In this document: positions 1 through 5,218 of the stretch, piece by piece
Layout: each line of letters starts with the position of its first letter
Position numbering within the stretch: the stretch's first letter is position 1
Source: Lachnospiraceae bacterium
Lineage (GTDB): Bacteria > Bacillota > Clostridia > Lachnospirales > Lachnospiraceae
DNA length: 5,218 nt
Direction of reading: 5' to 3'
NCBI GenBank assembly: GCA_017391545.1
Contig: JAFOYD010000196.1
Coordinates: 1-5,218, forward strand
The notes under the pieces: model-generated
Told to the model about the DNA's origin: nothing
The model's input: the letters and a program-made list of their open reading frames with translations, nothing else
Database searches by the model: none
Position numbers and translations under genes: made by a program

Positions 1-228
1 ATCGATATCTTCTATGAAGCTGTCAGCAGTAAAACGTACTTTGTCATGTCGTTTAAAATCAGCAATGTTGGAATCAAGCCATATGGGTTTTCCCAGGTCG
101 AACTGACGGCATACTTCATCAATGGCATGAAATACTTTGTGGGTACGTGTTTCCTCGGTGCTGTCACAGATTACGGTATCCTGAATCATATGGTTGTTTT
201 TAAAGGTCCTTGCCCATAAGCGAAACAT
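1..228 (-). CDS. Small conserved hypothetical protein, N-terminal 76 residues (runs off left edge)
   Basis: Reading leftward from ATG at 228-226, the frame stays open for 76 codons to the window edge with no stop. The protein begins MFRLWARTFKNNHMIQ and contains VFHAIDEVCRQFDLGKPIWL and DFKRHDKVRF, ending at the edge with DSFIEDID. It is soluble-looking, with no signal peptide or membrane segment. I recall a family of roughly 90-residue Lachnospiraceae hypotheticals with the same LW opening, the FDLxKPIWLD core and a DSFIEDIDF ending, so probably only some 10-15 residues are missing; this is memory, not a search. An AAAGG at 246-242 lies 13 bases from this ATG. Two in-frame GTG codons (240-238 and 237-235) lie closer to it, so a start four or five codons earlier is possible. 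No function is known to me. It is transcribed divergently from the alarmone synthetase gene. Confidence 0.68.
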   Translation of the reverse strand, partial: MFRLWARTFKNNHMIQDTVICDSTEETRTHKVFHAIDEVCRQFDLGKPIWLDSNIADFKRHDKVRFTADSFIEDID

Positions 229-269
229 AGCAGTCACCACGCCTTTCTGTTTTTCTTTTTTACATTATT

Positions 270-297
270 TTTATAGTGTACACGAAAACCATGAAAA
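270..297 (-). promoter_or_regulatory. Possible sigma-A promoter for the leftward hypothetical gene
   Basis: On the minus strand TTTTCA (297-292) and TATAAA (275-270) are separated by 16 bases. They match the TTGACA/TATAAT consensus at four and five positions. Transcription would begin near 263 and give a leader of about 35 bases carrying the AAAGG site. The surrounding DNA is very AT-rich, so chance matches are likely. Confidence 0.3.
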
Positions 298-394
298 AAA
301 CCAGTGAATATTTGTCATATCTTTTCGAATCATTACATATAATAAACTGTTGGGGATAAATATGATAAAACTTTTCTAAAAAAGGATTTGTTTG

Positions 395-423
395 TTTGCT
401 CACAATGCGCAATATGTGATAAA
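395..423 (+). promoter_or_regulatory. Possible extended -10 promoter for the alarmone synthetase
   Basis: TTTGCT (395-400) and GATAAA (418-423) are 17 bases apart, with a TG dinucleotide (415-416) one base before the -10 as in an extended -10 element. The start site would be near 430, giving a leader of about 57 bases. The -35 is a poor match. A better-looking TATAAT at 338-343 has no suitably spaced -35. Confidence 0.32.
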
Positions 424-425
424 AT

Positions 426-446
426 AAAAATGCTGTACACATTTTT
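426..446 (+). other. AT-rich stem-loop at the start of the synthetase leader
   Basis: AAAAATG (426-432) and CATTTTT (440-446) form a perfect 7-base-pair stem around a 7-base loop, CTGTACA. Six of the seven pairs are A-T, so the stem is weak. It would sit at the very 5' end of the transcript if the promoter at 395-423 is real. It could stabilise the 5' end or be incidental in AT-rich DNA. Confidence 0.3.
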
Positions 447-486
447 AAAGTGCTGCAGTATTGAGAGAGATTAGTTGGAGGGACAT

Positions 487-1125
487 ATGGAATACAGTGG
501 AAATGGAAGCTCTGATGTGGACAGCTGGAAGGAAGTGATCCTGGTATACAATTCAGCATTAAAGGAGATTGGGACAAAACTTGAGATCCTGAATGATGAA
601 TTTCAGCATGTACATCGCTATAATCCCATAGAACACATAAAATCGAGAATAAAGACATCAGAGAGTATCGTAAAGAAGTTAAAAAAGCATGGTTATGAAT
701 CGACCATCGACAATATGATCAAGTATGTGAATGATATTGCAGGAATACGCATAATCTGCTCCTTTACGACGGATATTTACAGAATCGCTGATATGCTTAA
801 GCGACAAAATGACATTAAGGTCATCTCGGTCAAGGATTACATTAAAAATCCCAAAGCGAGCGGATACAAAAGCTATCATATGATTGTATCGATTCCGATT
901 TATTTATCAGAGAAAAAGGTGGAGGCAAAGGTTGAAATTCAGATCAGGACAGTAGCCATGGACTTCTGGGCTAGCTTAGAGCATAAGATTAACTACAAAT
1001 TTGATGTAAACGTGCCAGAGCATATCAAAGCAGAGCTTTATGAATGTGCGCAGATGGTGTCGGAGCTTGATGCCAAGATGCTGTCTCTGAATGAAGAAGT
1101 GAAGCAGCTGTCATTAGAAGAATAG
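487..1125 (+). CDS. relQ: Small alarmone synthetase (GTP pyrophosphokinase), RelQ/YjbM type
   Basis: The 212-residue protein is a stand-alone (p)ppGpp synthetase: it transfers pyrophosphate from ATP to the 3' OH of GDP or GTP, making the stringent-response alarmone in the cytoplasm. Visible motifs are IKSRIKT (51-57), NDIAGIRI (82-89, with the likely Mg-binding Asp83), a lysine-rich stretch ending SGYKSYH (125-131), EIQIRT (150-155, with the catalytic Glu150) and WASLEHKINYK (161-171). There is no HD hydrolase domain and no TGS or ACT domain, so it is synthesis-only. The length agrees with Bacillus subtilis YjbM (about 211). The helical C-terminus (about 178-212) fits the region used for tetramer formation in that family. 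The start is ATG 487, with GGAGGG at 477-482 just upstream. A TTG at 475 in the same frame would lie on this binding site and is rejected. It is monocistronic as far as visible, and no intrinsic terminator follows on the plus strand. Confidence 0.93.
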   Translation: MEYSGNGSSDVDSWKEVILVYNSALKEIGTKLEILNDEFQHVHRYNPIEHIKSRIKTSESIVKKLKKHGYESTIDNMIKYVNDIAGIRIICSFTTDIYRIADMLKRQNDIKVISVKDYIKNPKASGYKSYHMIVSIPIYLSEKKVEAKVEIQIRTVAMDFWASLEHKINYKFDVNVPEHIKAELYECAQMVSELDAKMLSLNEEVKQLSLEE

Positions 1126-1131
1126 AAGCGA

Positions 1132-1206
1132 CCGTTACTGGAACGGAGTGAACAGTAACCATAAAATGAGGAGTGCCCCGACACATTCTAAAGAATATGC
1201 CGAGGC
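1132..1206 (-). repeat. Two-hairpin palindromic element, pairing better on the minus strand
   Basis: Two inverted repeats lie side by side just after the synthetase gene. The first has 15-base arms (1175-1189 and 1192-1206) around AA. The plus strand has three A-C mismatches, but on the minus strand all three become G-U wobbles, so minus-strand RNA pairs along the whole arm. The second has perfect 7-base arms, GTTACTG (1134-1140) and CAGTAAC (1153-1159), with a 12-base loop. Neither is followed by a T-run on either strand, so these are not simple terminators. A spurious minus-strand reading of this DNA gives FRMCRGTPHFMVTVHSVPVT, a string I associate from memory with many annotated Lachnospiraceae 'hypothetical proteins'. 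That suggests a dispersed repeat family or a structured RNA. Confidence 0.55.
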
Positions 1207-1421
1207 TATTATGAAAAAATTTATCTATTGTAATGAAAAACATTAAGTTGATGTCGTTTGCTATGGTTAAATATTAACATTGAAATATGAATAAAATATG
1301 AACAAAGTGTTAGCATATTGTAAATGTGTATATTATTGTCGAAAAACCACAAGACGTTATGTGAAAAATATACAAAACATCAGAGCCTGATTAATAGGCA
1401 CTATCATCGTGGTTAAATTAA
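1207..1421. other. AT-rich intergenic DNA without a recognisable gene
   Basis: No supported coding region lies here. Visible details are a short palindrome GTTAA-ATA-TTAAC (1266-1278), a near-repeat of AAATATGAA in the next 30 bases, and a single TGTCGAA (1337-1343) that matches the core of a Spo0A box. TTGATG (1248-1253) and TATTAA (1272-1277) are 18 bases apart, a weak promoter candidate. The region probably serves as upstream DNA for the coiled-coil gene. Confidence 0.4.
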
Positions 1422-1430
1422 TGCTACAAT
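1422..1430 (+). promoter_or_regulatory. Extended -10 promoter for the coiled-coil/flavin reductase operon
   Basis: TGCTACAAT contains the TGn extension and a five-of-six match to TATAAT. No good -35 lies 17 bases upstream (TATCAT at 1402-1407), which is acceptable for an extended -10. Transcription would start near 1437, which argues against translation starting at the ATG at 1429. Confidence 0.45.
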
Positions 1431-1467
1431 GAAATCATTACATAACGGGAAAGGTACGGTTAAGGAA

Positions 1468-2091
1468 ATGGACAATTTCATGGATAAGCTCGCACAGAAA
1501 TTTAGTGCGCAGGAAATGATCAAGGCAAATTCACAGGCTGAAGCAGAGGAGCTGAAGAGACTGCAGATGCAGGTGTCAGAATATGAGAAAATCCTTCAGG
1601 AGATGAGAAAACTCAACTATAAGAATACAGAGCTTTCAGAGAAACTTGACCTGATGATTGGTGACAATGCGGACAAAATTCAGGGAATGAAAGAGGATGA
1701 ACAGAAGCTGATTGCGGCACTTCGGGATCTGACGGATGAGCAGACAAGAAACCGCGAGGCGGAACTTGAGCGAAAAGAAGAAGATCGCATGGAACAGGAA
1801 CGTGCGAAAGAGATTCAGAAGCAGGCTGACATAACAGCCATTACCGACATTCTGGAAGACAAATTCCAGCGTTCTGATGATTTTGTGCACAAGGAAAATG
1901 TGAAGGTCTACAGAAATGTGCAGGCAGTTGTGGTAGATGAACTGAAGCGTTATACGGAGAGCGCACAGAATGACAAAAACAGGCTGGATAAAAGACTGAA
2001 TCTCGTCATGACATTTAGTATTGTGTCGATGATCGTGTCGACTGTCGGCGTAATTCTGTGGGCATTGTTTGTTTTTGGTATTATTAAGTAA
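1468..2091 (+). CDS. Tail-anchored coiled-coil protein of unknown function
   Basis: The 207-residue protein is rich in Glu, Lys, Gln and Arg. Predicted coiled coil covers about 20-62 and 75-130. A conserved-looking segment, DDFVHKENVKVYRNVQAVV (137-155), follows, then a single hydrophobic helix at about 180-205 that ends only two residues before the stop. There is no signal peptide, so the expected topology is a cytoplasmic coiled coil held to the membrane by its tail. I recall similar Lachnospiraceae proteins opening MDNFMDKLAQKF and carrying the FVHKENVKVYRNVQ segment; no function is known to me. The start is uncertain: ATG 1468 fits the remembered N-terminus but AAGGAA abuts it. ATG 1480 is the next option, and ATG 1429 lies inside the promoter. 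The stop is 12 bases before the flavin reductase start, so the two are probably co-transcribed. Confidence 0.82.
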   Translation: MDNFMDKLAQKFSAQEMIKANSQAEAEELKRLQMQVSEYEKILQEMRKLNYKNTELSEKLDLMIGDNADKIQGMKEDEQKLIAALRDLTDEQTRNREAELERKEEDRMEQERAKEIQKQADITAITDILEDKFQRSDDFVHKENVKVYRNVQAVVVDELKRYTESAQNDKNRLDKRLNLVMTFSIVSMIVSTVGVILWALFVFGIIK

Positions 2092-2097
2092 AAGGAG
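2092..2097 (+). promoter_or_regulatory. Ribosome binding site of the flavin reductase gene
   Basis: AAGGAG starts directly after the upstream stop codon (TAA 2089-2091) and lies six bases before ATG 2104. The placement fixes the start and supports one transcript for both genes. Confidence 0.85.
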
Positions 2098-2103
2098 TCT
2101 GAT

Positions 2104-2670
2104 ATGGCAAAGATTTCATTTAAACCGGGAAATATGCTCTACCCACTGCCGGCAGTAATGGTCAGCGTGGCAGATAAAAACGGTCATACCAACATCATCA
2201 CAGTGGCATGGGCAGGAACTGTATGCACGAACCCTCCTATGGTCAGCATTTCTGTCAGACCATCAAGATATTCGCACCATATGATCATGGAAACAGGAGA
2301 ATTTGTGATCAATCTAACGACGAAGGAGCTTGTATATGCAACTGACTACTGCGGCGTGAAAAGCGGCAGGGATGTTGATAAGTGGAAGGAAATGAGGCTT
2401 ACACCAGTGCCGTCTGAGCAGGTAAAGGCTCCCTGCATTGCAGAAAGCCCGGTCAATATTGAATGTCGTGTCGTAAGGACACAGCAGCTTGGATCTCACG
2501 ATATGTTTCTGGCTGAAGTGGTGGCTGTTCATGTGGATGACACCTATATGGATGAGCACGGAAGCTTTCATCTGGCGGATGCCAAACCAATTGTATATAG
2601 TCATGGTGAATACTATGACCTTGGAAGCAAGCTTGGCAAATTTGGATACAGCGTACAAAAAAAGTCTTGA
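2104..2670 (+). CDS. Flavin reductase family protein (FMN-binding split barrel, flavoredoxin-like)
   Basis: The 188-residue protein matches the flavin reductase-like / flavoredoxin family, soluble FMN-binding split-barrel proteins that act in electron transfer or NAD(P)H-dependent flavin reduction. Visible features are NIITVAWAGTVCTNPPMVSI (30-49) and SVRPSRYSHHMI (50-61), which fit the FMN-contacting strand and loop. Further on are GEFVINL (65-71), YCGVKSGRDVDKW (82-94), APCIAESPVNIECRV (109-123), the GSHDMFLAEVV strand (130-140) and a C-terminal PIVYSHGEYYDLG (162-174). Length is normal for the family and it appears complete. The physiological substrate cannot be told from sequence; in anaerobes such proteins often pair with rubredoxins or reductases, none of which is here. 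It follows the tail-anchored protein by 12 bases, and the operon appears to end at the terminator at 2733-2769. Confidence 0.9.
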   Translation: MAKISFKPGNMLYPLPAVMVSVADKNGHTNIITVAWAGTVCTNPPMVSISVRPSRYSHHMIMETGEFVINLTTKELVYATDYCGVKSGRDVDKWKEMRLTPVPSEQVKAPCIAESPVNIECRVVRTQQLGSHDMFLAEVVAVHVDDTYMDEHGSFHLADAKPIVYSHGEYYDLGSKLGKFGYSVQKKS

Positions 2671-2695
2671 CGATTTGCTGAAAAATAAGTATTAT
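2667..2695 (+). promoter_or_regulatory. Strong sigma-A-like promoter overlapping the flavin reductase stop codon
   Basis: TTGACG (2667-2672) and TATTAT (2690-2695) are exactly 17 bases apart, with one -35 and one -10 mismatch from consensus. This is the best promoter match in the window. The -35 overlaps the stop codon TGA (2668-2670). Transcription would start near 2702, about 30 bases before the terminator hairpin, and could continue into the regulator gene at 2834 only by reading through it. Confidence 0.6.
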
Positions 2696-2732
2696 ATAAT
2701 CAATAAAAAAATGATATTTGCCACGAAGATGT

Positions 2733-2769
2733 AGCATCAGATTTCCTTAGCGGAAGTCTGGTGCTTTTT
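2733..2769 (+). terminator. Strong intrinsic terminator between flavin reductase and regulator genes
   Basis: The arms 2733-2746 and 2752-2765 form a 14-base-pair stem with two G-U pairs around a 5-base loop, TTAGC. The T-run 2765-2769 follows, with four more T at 2773-2776 after ATG. On the plus strand every position in the arms pairs. It ends the upstream operon. It also lies downstream of the promoter at 2667-2695, so it may act as an attenuator for the regulator gene or as the 3' end of a short RNA. Confidence 0.87.
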
Positions 2770-2833
2770 ATGTTTTAATACGTAACTATGAAGGTACTGA
2801 ATGGTTACGAAAATGCACGCAGGGGGTCTGAAT

Positions 2834-3403
2834 ATGAATCAATTGGACAAGAATATCGCAATGAATTTAAAGAGAATCAGGAAGTCGAGAAAAATGAGCC
2901 TGGATATGCTGGCGGAAAAGACCGGAGTGAGCAAGAGCATGCTCGGACAGATCGAGCGCGGAGAGTCTAATCCGACCGTTGCCACCATAGCAAAAATCGT
3001 GGATGGAATCAGGGTACCATTCGAGGAGCTGATCTATCCTAAGACGGAATCGGTCGTGATTATTGACAATGAAAAGCTTCCTATATACAAATCACAGGAA
3101 GGAGCGTATCAGGTGCGCTCCATATTCCCCTATGACCGGCACAGAAATTTTGAAGTATATGAGACGAAGATTGAGCCGGGCGAGGGATGTGAAAGCTTTT
3201 TGGGAGATGATGGAAGCTGTGAGTACATCATGGTTGTGCAGGGAGTGCTGACACTTGAGACAGACGAGGGAACCTATGAGGTGGCGGCAAACCATGCCAT
3301 CAAGCTGGATGCCTCGAACTGTCACAGCTACTATAATCGGGGAATTCAGAAACTGATTCTGAATATTTTTGTGGCATATGATCCAATCGGCATTCAAAAA
3401 TAG
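2834..3403 (+). CDS. XRE-family transcriptional regulator with C-terminal cupin domain
   Basis: The 189-residue protein has an N-terminal Cro/C1-type helix-turn-helix (about 7-61). The recognition helix region reads GVSKSMLGQIERGESNPTVA (31-50). A short linker leads to a cupin sensor domain (about 105-182). This is the architecture of small-molecule-responsive regulators such as PuuR and related proteins; the effector is unknown. In the cupin, the first metal-binding motif is degenerate: the usual histidines are replaced around ESFLGDDGSCEY (120-131). HSYYN (164-168) is kept in the second motif, so metal binding is doubtful. The start is ATG 2834, because AGGGGG (2821-2826) sits seven bases upstream; an in-frame ATG at 2801 has no binding site. 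Its target could be its own promoter region or neighbouring genes, which is inference only. Confidence 0.9.
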   Translation: MNQLDKNIAMNLKRIRKSRKMSLDMLAEKTGVSKSMLGQIERGESNPTVATIAKIVDGIRVPFEELIYPKTESVVIIDNEKLPIYKSQEGAYQVRSIFPYDRHRNFEVYETKIEPGEGCESFLGDDGSCEYIMVVQGVLTLETDEGTYEVAANHAIKLDASNCHSYYNRGIQKLILNIFVAYDPIGIQK

Positions 3404-3428
3404 TGTTTTGGAAAGACATGGTTGTGAG

Positions 3429-3649
3429 ATGGAGAGAAAGTTTGTTCTGCCTCCTATATCAAAATCTATAACCGCAATGCTACCAAGGAAAATATGATTC
3501 AGTACCTGCAAAAAATGACAGGACTGTCACAAATTGTCACCTTCGGAACGATTCCAGGACGCTATGATATATTGGTCTCTCCGGGTGATACCAACAGGGT
3601 GGTACATATGCTGAAAAAGCTGTATGAGCCCGTTAAGCGTATCCTTTGA
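3429..3649 (+). pseudogene. Lrp/AsnC-type ligand-binding (RAM) domain, apparently frameshifted
   Basis: From 3446 to the TGA at 3647-3649 one frame encodes SASYIKIYNRNATKENMIQY, then IVTFGTIPGRYDILVSPGD, then a helix and a final strand ending VKRIL. The pattern of strand, helix, strand, GxYDxLV strand, helix and strand is that of the RAM domain of Lrp-type regulators. That frame has no start before ATG 3494, since a TGA lies at 3425-3427. An ATG at 3429 opens MERKFV in another frame. Adding one base near 3445 (for example a third T in GTTTCT) would join them into a 73-residue stand-alone RAM protein. So this is either a single-base frameshift (mutation or sequencing error) or the remnant of a longer regulator. 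A 51-residue product from ATG 3494, with AAGGA four bases upstream, would lack the first strand. No helix-turn-helix is visible. Confidence 0.55.
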
Positions 3650-3650
3650 A

Positions 3651-3679
3651 TTGATGCGGGGGCTTTACAATATGATAAA
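3651..3679 (+). promoter_or_regulatory. Weak possible promoter just before a hairpin
   Basis: TTGATG (3651-3656) and GATAAA (3674-3679) are 17 bases apart, each matching consensus at about four positions. If used, transcription would start immediately before the hairpin at 3688-3731. No better promoter is clear for the M23 peptidase gene. Confidence 0.2.
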
Positions 3680-3687
3680 AGACTGTT

Positions 3688-3731
3688 AAAATGGTAATGC
3701 TTGTGCATGACTGCGCAGGCACTACCATTTT
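3688..3731. terminator. Long symmetric hairpin, probable bidirectional terminator
   Basis: AAAATGGTA (3688-3696) pairs perfectly with TACCATTTT (3723-3731). After one A-C mismatch the stem continues for nine more pairs (3698-3706 with 3713-3721), two of them G-U, around the 6-base loop ATGACT. Flanking A and T runs give a U-tract at the 3' side in both directions. On the plus strand it would end transcription of the regulator and the RAM-domain remnant before the peptidase gene. Confidence 0.72.
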
Positions 3732-3780
3732 GTTGTGTTATAGGAAATTAGAGTTTTTTAAATTGAGGCATTTATTTCAA

Positions 3781-5218
3781 ATGAAAAAGATAAAACATTA
3801 CCATAGAAGGTTTAAGCTGTGCTTTTTAGAGGCGGCCGCCATAACACTGGCTGTCTGTGCATTTCTGGTGCCATCCATACAGCTTATAAAGCATACAGGA
3901 AATAATTATTTTATCGTTAAATTAAATGGAGTCGAGGTAGGACATGTCGGCGCGGAAGAGAATCTGGAGGATTTGCTGGTGCAGGCAAGACGCCAGGTCG
4001 TTGCGGATGCAGGAAGCGATGAGCTGATCTTTATTGACACGAATCTGGAAACGGCCGGAAGCGAGCGATTCTGGGCACCGGTCGACGATGCGAAAACGTT
4101 GATCGACAATATGGCTGATGTGATGAGGGACAGTACCCGTGAGACACTTCACAGGTCATATACCGTGAAGATCAATGAATCCTCTGTCAATTTAGGTTCT
4201 TACCAGGAGGTACATGAGCTGCTTGAACAGGCGATTTCACCGTATGACACAAAGCAGCAGTATGAGGTAAAGCTGGAGCTTGACAATGAGCGTGAGGTCA
4301 ATGTACTTGCGGCAGTGGTATCTTCCAAAGCGGAATCAGAAGGTGACGAGGAGCCGCTAAAGACTGCGGCAGGCATTGAGGCAGATTTTGTGGAAACATT
4401 TGCATCAGTAGAGCCGGTCGTGGAAAAGAGTTTCGAAGATTATGATGCGGGACTTGTTGATATTGATTATGCGGAAAAAATAGAGGTTGTGGAGGCCTAT
4501 CTGCTGGAGGATGAGCTGAATACGGTGGAGGAAGCTGTAAACCTCGTGACGAAGGAACAGGAAACGCAGATTATTTATAAGGTCGTGTCAGGAGATACGC
4601 TTTCACAGATCTGCCTTACCAATAATATCCCTATGGACGAGCTTGTTGCGATCAATGATGCCCTTGAGGATGAGAACACAATGATCCGGGTGGGACAGGA
4701 GCTTGTCATTACGGTACCGGAGCCTGATCTTTCCATTATCTGGCAGGAAGAGCAGGTATACACGGAGGATTATGAGGCAGAAGTACAGTATATACCAAAT
4801 GATAACTGGTATACGACACAGAAAGAAACGCTTCAGGAGCCGTCTGCAGGCAGACGAAAAGTTGCGGCAATCGTAGAATATAAGAATGGACAGGAAGTCA
4901 GCAGGGAAATACTAAAGGAAGAAGTATATGCTGAGGCTGTCCCGAAGATTGTGGAGCGCGGAACGAAGATACCGCCTACCTACGTGAAGCCGATCTCCGG
5001 AGGACGCCTCAGTTCAGGATTTGGCGCGAGAAGTGCACCGACCAAGGGAGCTTCGACAAATCACAAGGGTGTTGACTGGGCAGTGCCGATCGGAACGACA
5101 GTCGTTGCGTCCAATGCAGGTACAGTGTCATATGCTGGATGGGCAAGTGGTTATGGATATGCGGTTTATATCAACCACGCTGATGGCAGACAGACCAGAT
5201 ATGGTCATCTGAGCAAGG
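3781..5218 (+). CDS. M23 family peptidoglycan endopeptidase with LysM and G5 domains (runs off right edge)
   Basis: The frame is open for 479 codons to the window edge. A basic N-terminus and a hydrophobic helix (about 17-36) form a signal peptide or membrane anchor. An unassigned extracellular region opens with YFIVKLNGVEVGHVG (43-57), and a strongly acidic stretch covers about 175-260. A LysM domain (about 265-313, VVSGDTLSQI) binds cell-wall glycan, and a G5 domain (about 325-396) follows. The M23 zinc-peptidase domain starts near 404: PISGGRLSSGFGAR, then HKGVD (His428 and Asp432, zinc ligands) and YGHLS (His476). The last HxH motif lies beyond the edge, so activity cannot be confirmed here. 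The protein should cleave peptide cross-links in the cell wall outside the membrane. ATG 3781 is chosen because it precedes the signal segment; its binding site (GAGG at 3765-3768) is 12 bases away and poor, and an in-frame TTG at 3763 is the alternative. Confidence 0.92.
   Translation, partial: MKKIKHYHRRFKLCFLEAAAITLAVCAFLVPSIQLIKHTGNNYFIVKLNGVEVGHVGAEENLEDLLVQARRQVVADAGSDELIFIDTNLETAGSERFWAPVDDAKTLIDNMADVMRDSTRETLHRSYTVKINESSVNLGSYQEVHELLEQAISPYDTKQQYEVKLELDNEREVNVLAAVVSSKAESEGDEEPLKTAAGIEADFVETFASVEPVVEKSFEDYDAGLVDIDYAEKIEVVEAYLLEDELNTVEEAVNLVTKEQETQIIYKVVSGDTLSQICLTNNIPMDELVAINDALEDENTMIRVGQELVITVPEPDLSIIWQEEQVYTEDYEAEVQYIPNDNWYTTQKETLQEPSAGRRKVAAIVEYKNGQEVSREILKEEVYAEAVPKIVERGTKIPPTYVKPISGGRLSSGFGARSAPTKGASTNHKGVDWAVPIGTTVVASNAGTVSYAGWASGYGYAVYINHADGRQTRYGHLSK

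Noticed and set aside
312..343. TTGTCA and TATAAT as a plus-strand promoter
   Set aside because: The spacer is 20 bases, too long for sigma-A.
291..359. 22-codon plus-strand frame beginning MKKTSEYLSY
   Set aside because: No ribosome binding site, no recognisable family, and it lies in the divergent promoter region.
475..486. TTG start for the alarmone synthetase, adding four residues
   Set aside because: The codon sits on the GGAGGG ribosome binding site that serves ATG 487.
260..658. 132-codon minus-strand frame over the synthetase start
   Set aside because: It is antisense to the clearly conserved synthetase and spans its promoter region; no family resemblance.
1134..1159. Hairpin after the synthetase gene as its intrinsic terminator
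   Set aside because: The stem is followed by CATAAAATGAGG on the plus strand, with no T-run.
1025..1243. 72-codon minus-strand reading frame
   Set aside because: It is the antisense of the synthetase 3' end joined to the palindromic element, has no ribosome binding site, and its composition is not protein-like.
1166..1246. 26-codon plus-strand frame beginning MRSAPTHSKEYAEAIMKK
   Set aside because: It reads through the inverted repeat, lacks a ribosome binding site and resembles no family I know; the DNA is better explained as a palindromic element.
2788..2970. 60-codon frame overlapping the regulator's start
   Set aside because: It overlaps the well-supported helix-turn-helix gene in another frame and has highly skewed composition.

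Overview
The window reads as a chromosomal segment from an anaerobic Gram-positive gut bacterium of the class Clostridia, most likely Lachnospiraceae. This rests on the AT-rich intergenic DNA, the strong GGAGG-type ribosome binding sites, the A/T-rich sigma-A-like promoters, and gene families I recall from that family. These are a small LW-type hypothetical protein, a tail-anchored coiled-coil protein, and an M23 peptidase with LysM and G5 domains. The species cannot be named from the sequence.

Layout. The left edge (1-228, minus strand) holds the start of a small hypothetical protein that runs off the window. A divergent intergenic region (229-486) separates it from a stand-alone small alarmone synthetase of the RelQ/YjbM type (487-1125, plus strand). 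Next comes a 342-base gap. It contains a two-hairpin element (1132-1206) whose pairing is better on the minus strand, then AT-rich DNA ending in an extended -10 promoter. Two plus-strand genes follow, 12 bases apart and probably one operon: a coiled-coil protein with a C-terminal membrane anchor (1468-2091) and a flavin reductase-like FMN protein (2104-2670). A strong sigma-A-like promoter overlaps the flavin reductase stop codon and fires directly into a strong intrinsic terminator (2733-2769). Beyond this lies an XRE-cupin transcriptional regulator (2834-3403), then a broken or very short Lrp-type ligand-binding (RAM) domain (3429-3649), then a long symmetric hairpin terminator (3688-3731). 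The right edge holds a large secreted or membrane-anchored M23 peptidoglycan endopeptidase (3781 to beyond 5218).

Function. The genes do not form one obvious pathway. They cover stringent-response signalling ((p)ppGpp synthesis), a probable flavin-dependent redox function paired with a membrane-anchored protein of unknown role, a regulator, and cell-wall remodelling. I see no transposase, phage gene, CRISPR array, tRNA or rRNA. The least ordinary items are the minus-strand two-hairpin element at 1132-1206, the promoter-terminator unit at 2667-2769, and the frameshifted RAM domain. I do not see clear evidence for a large new system.
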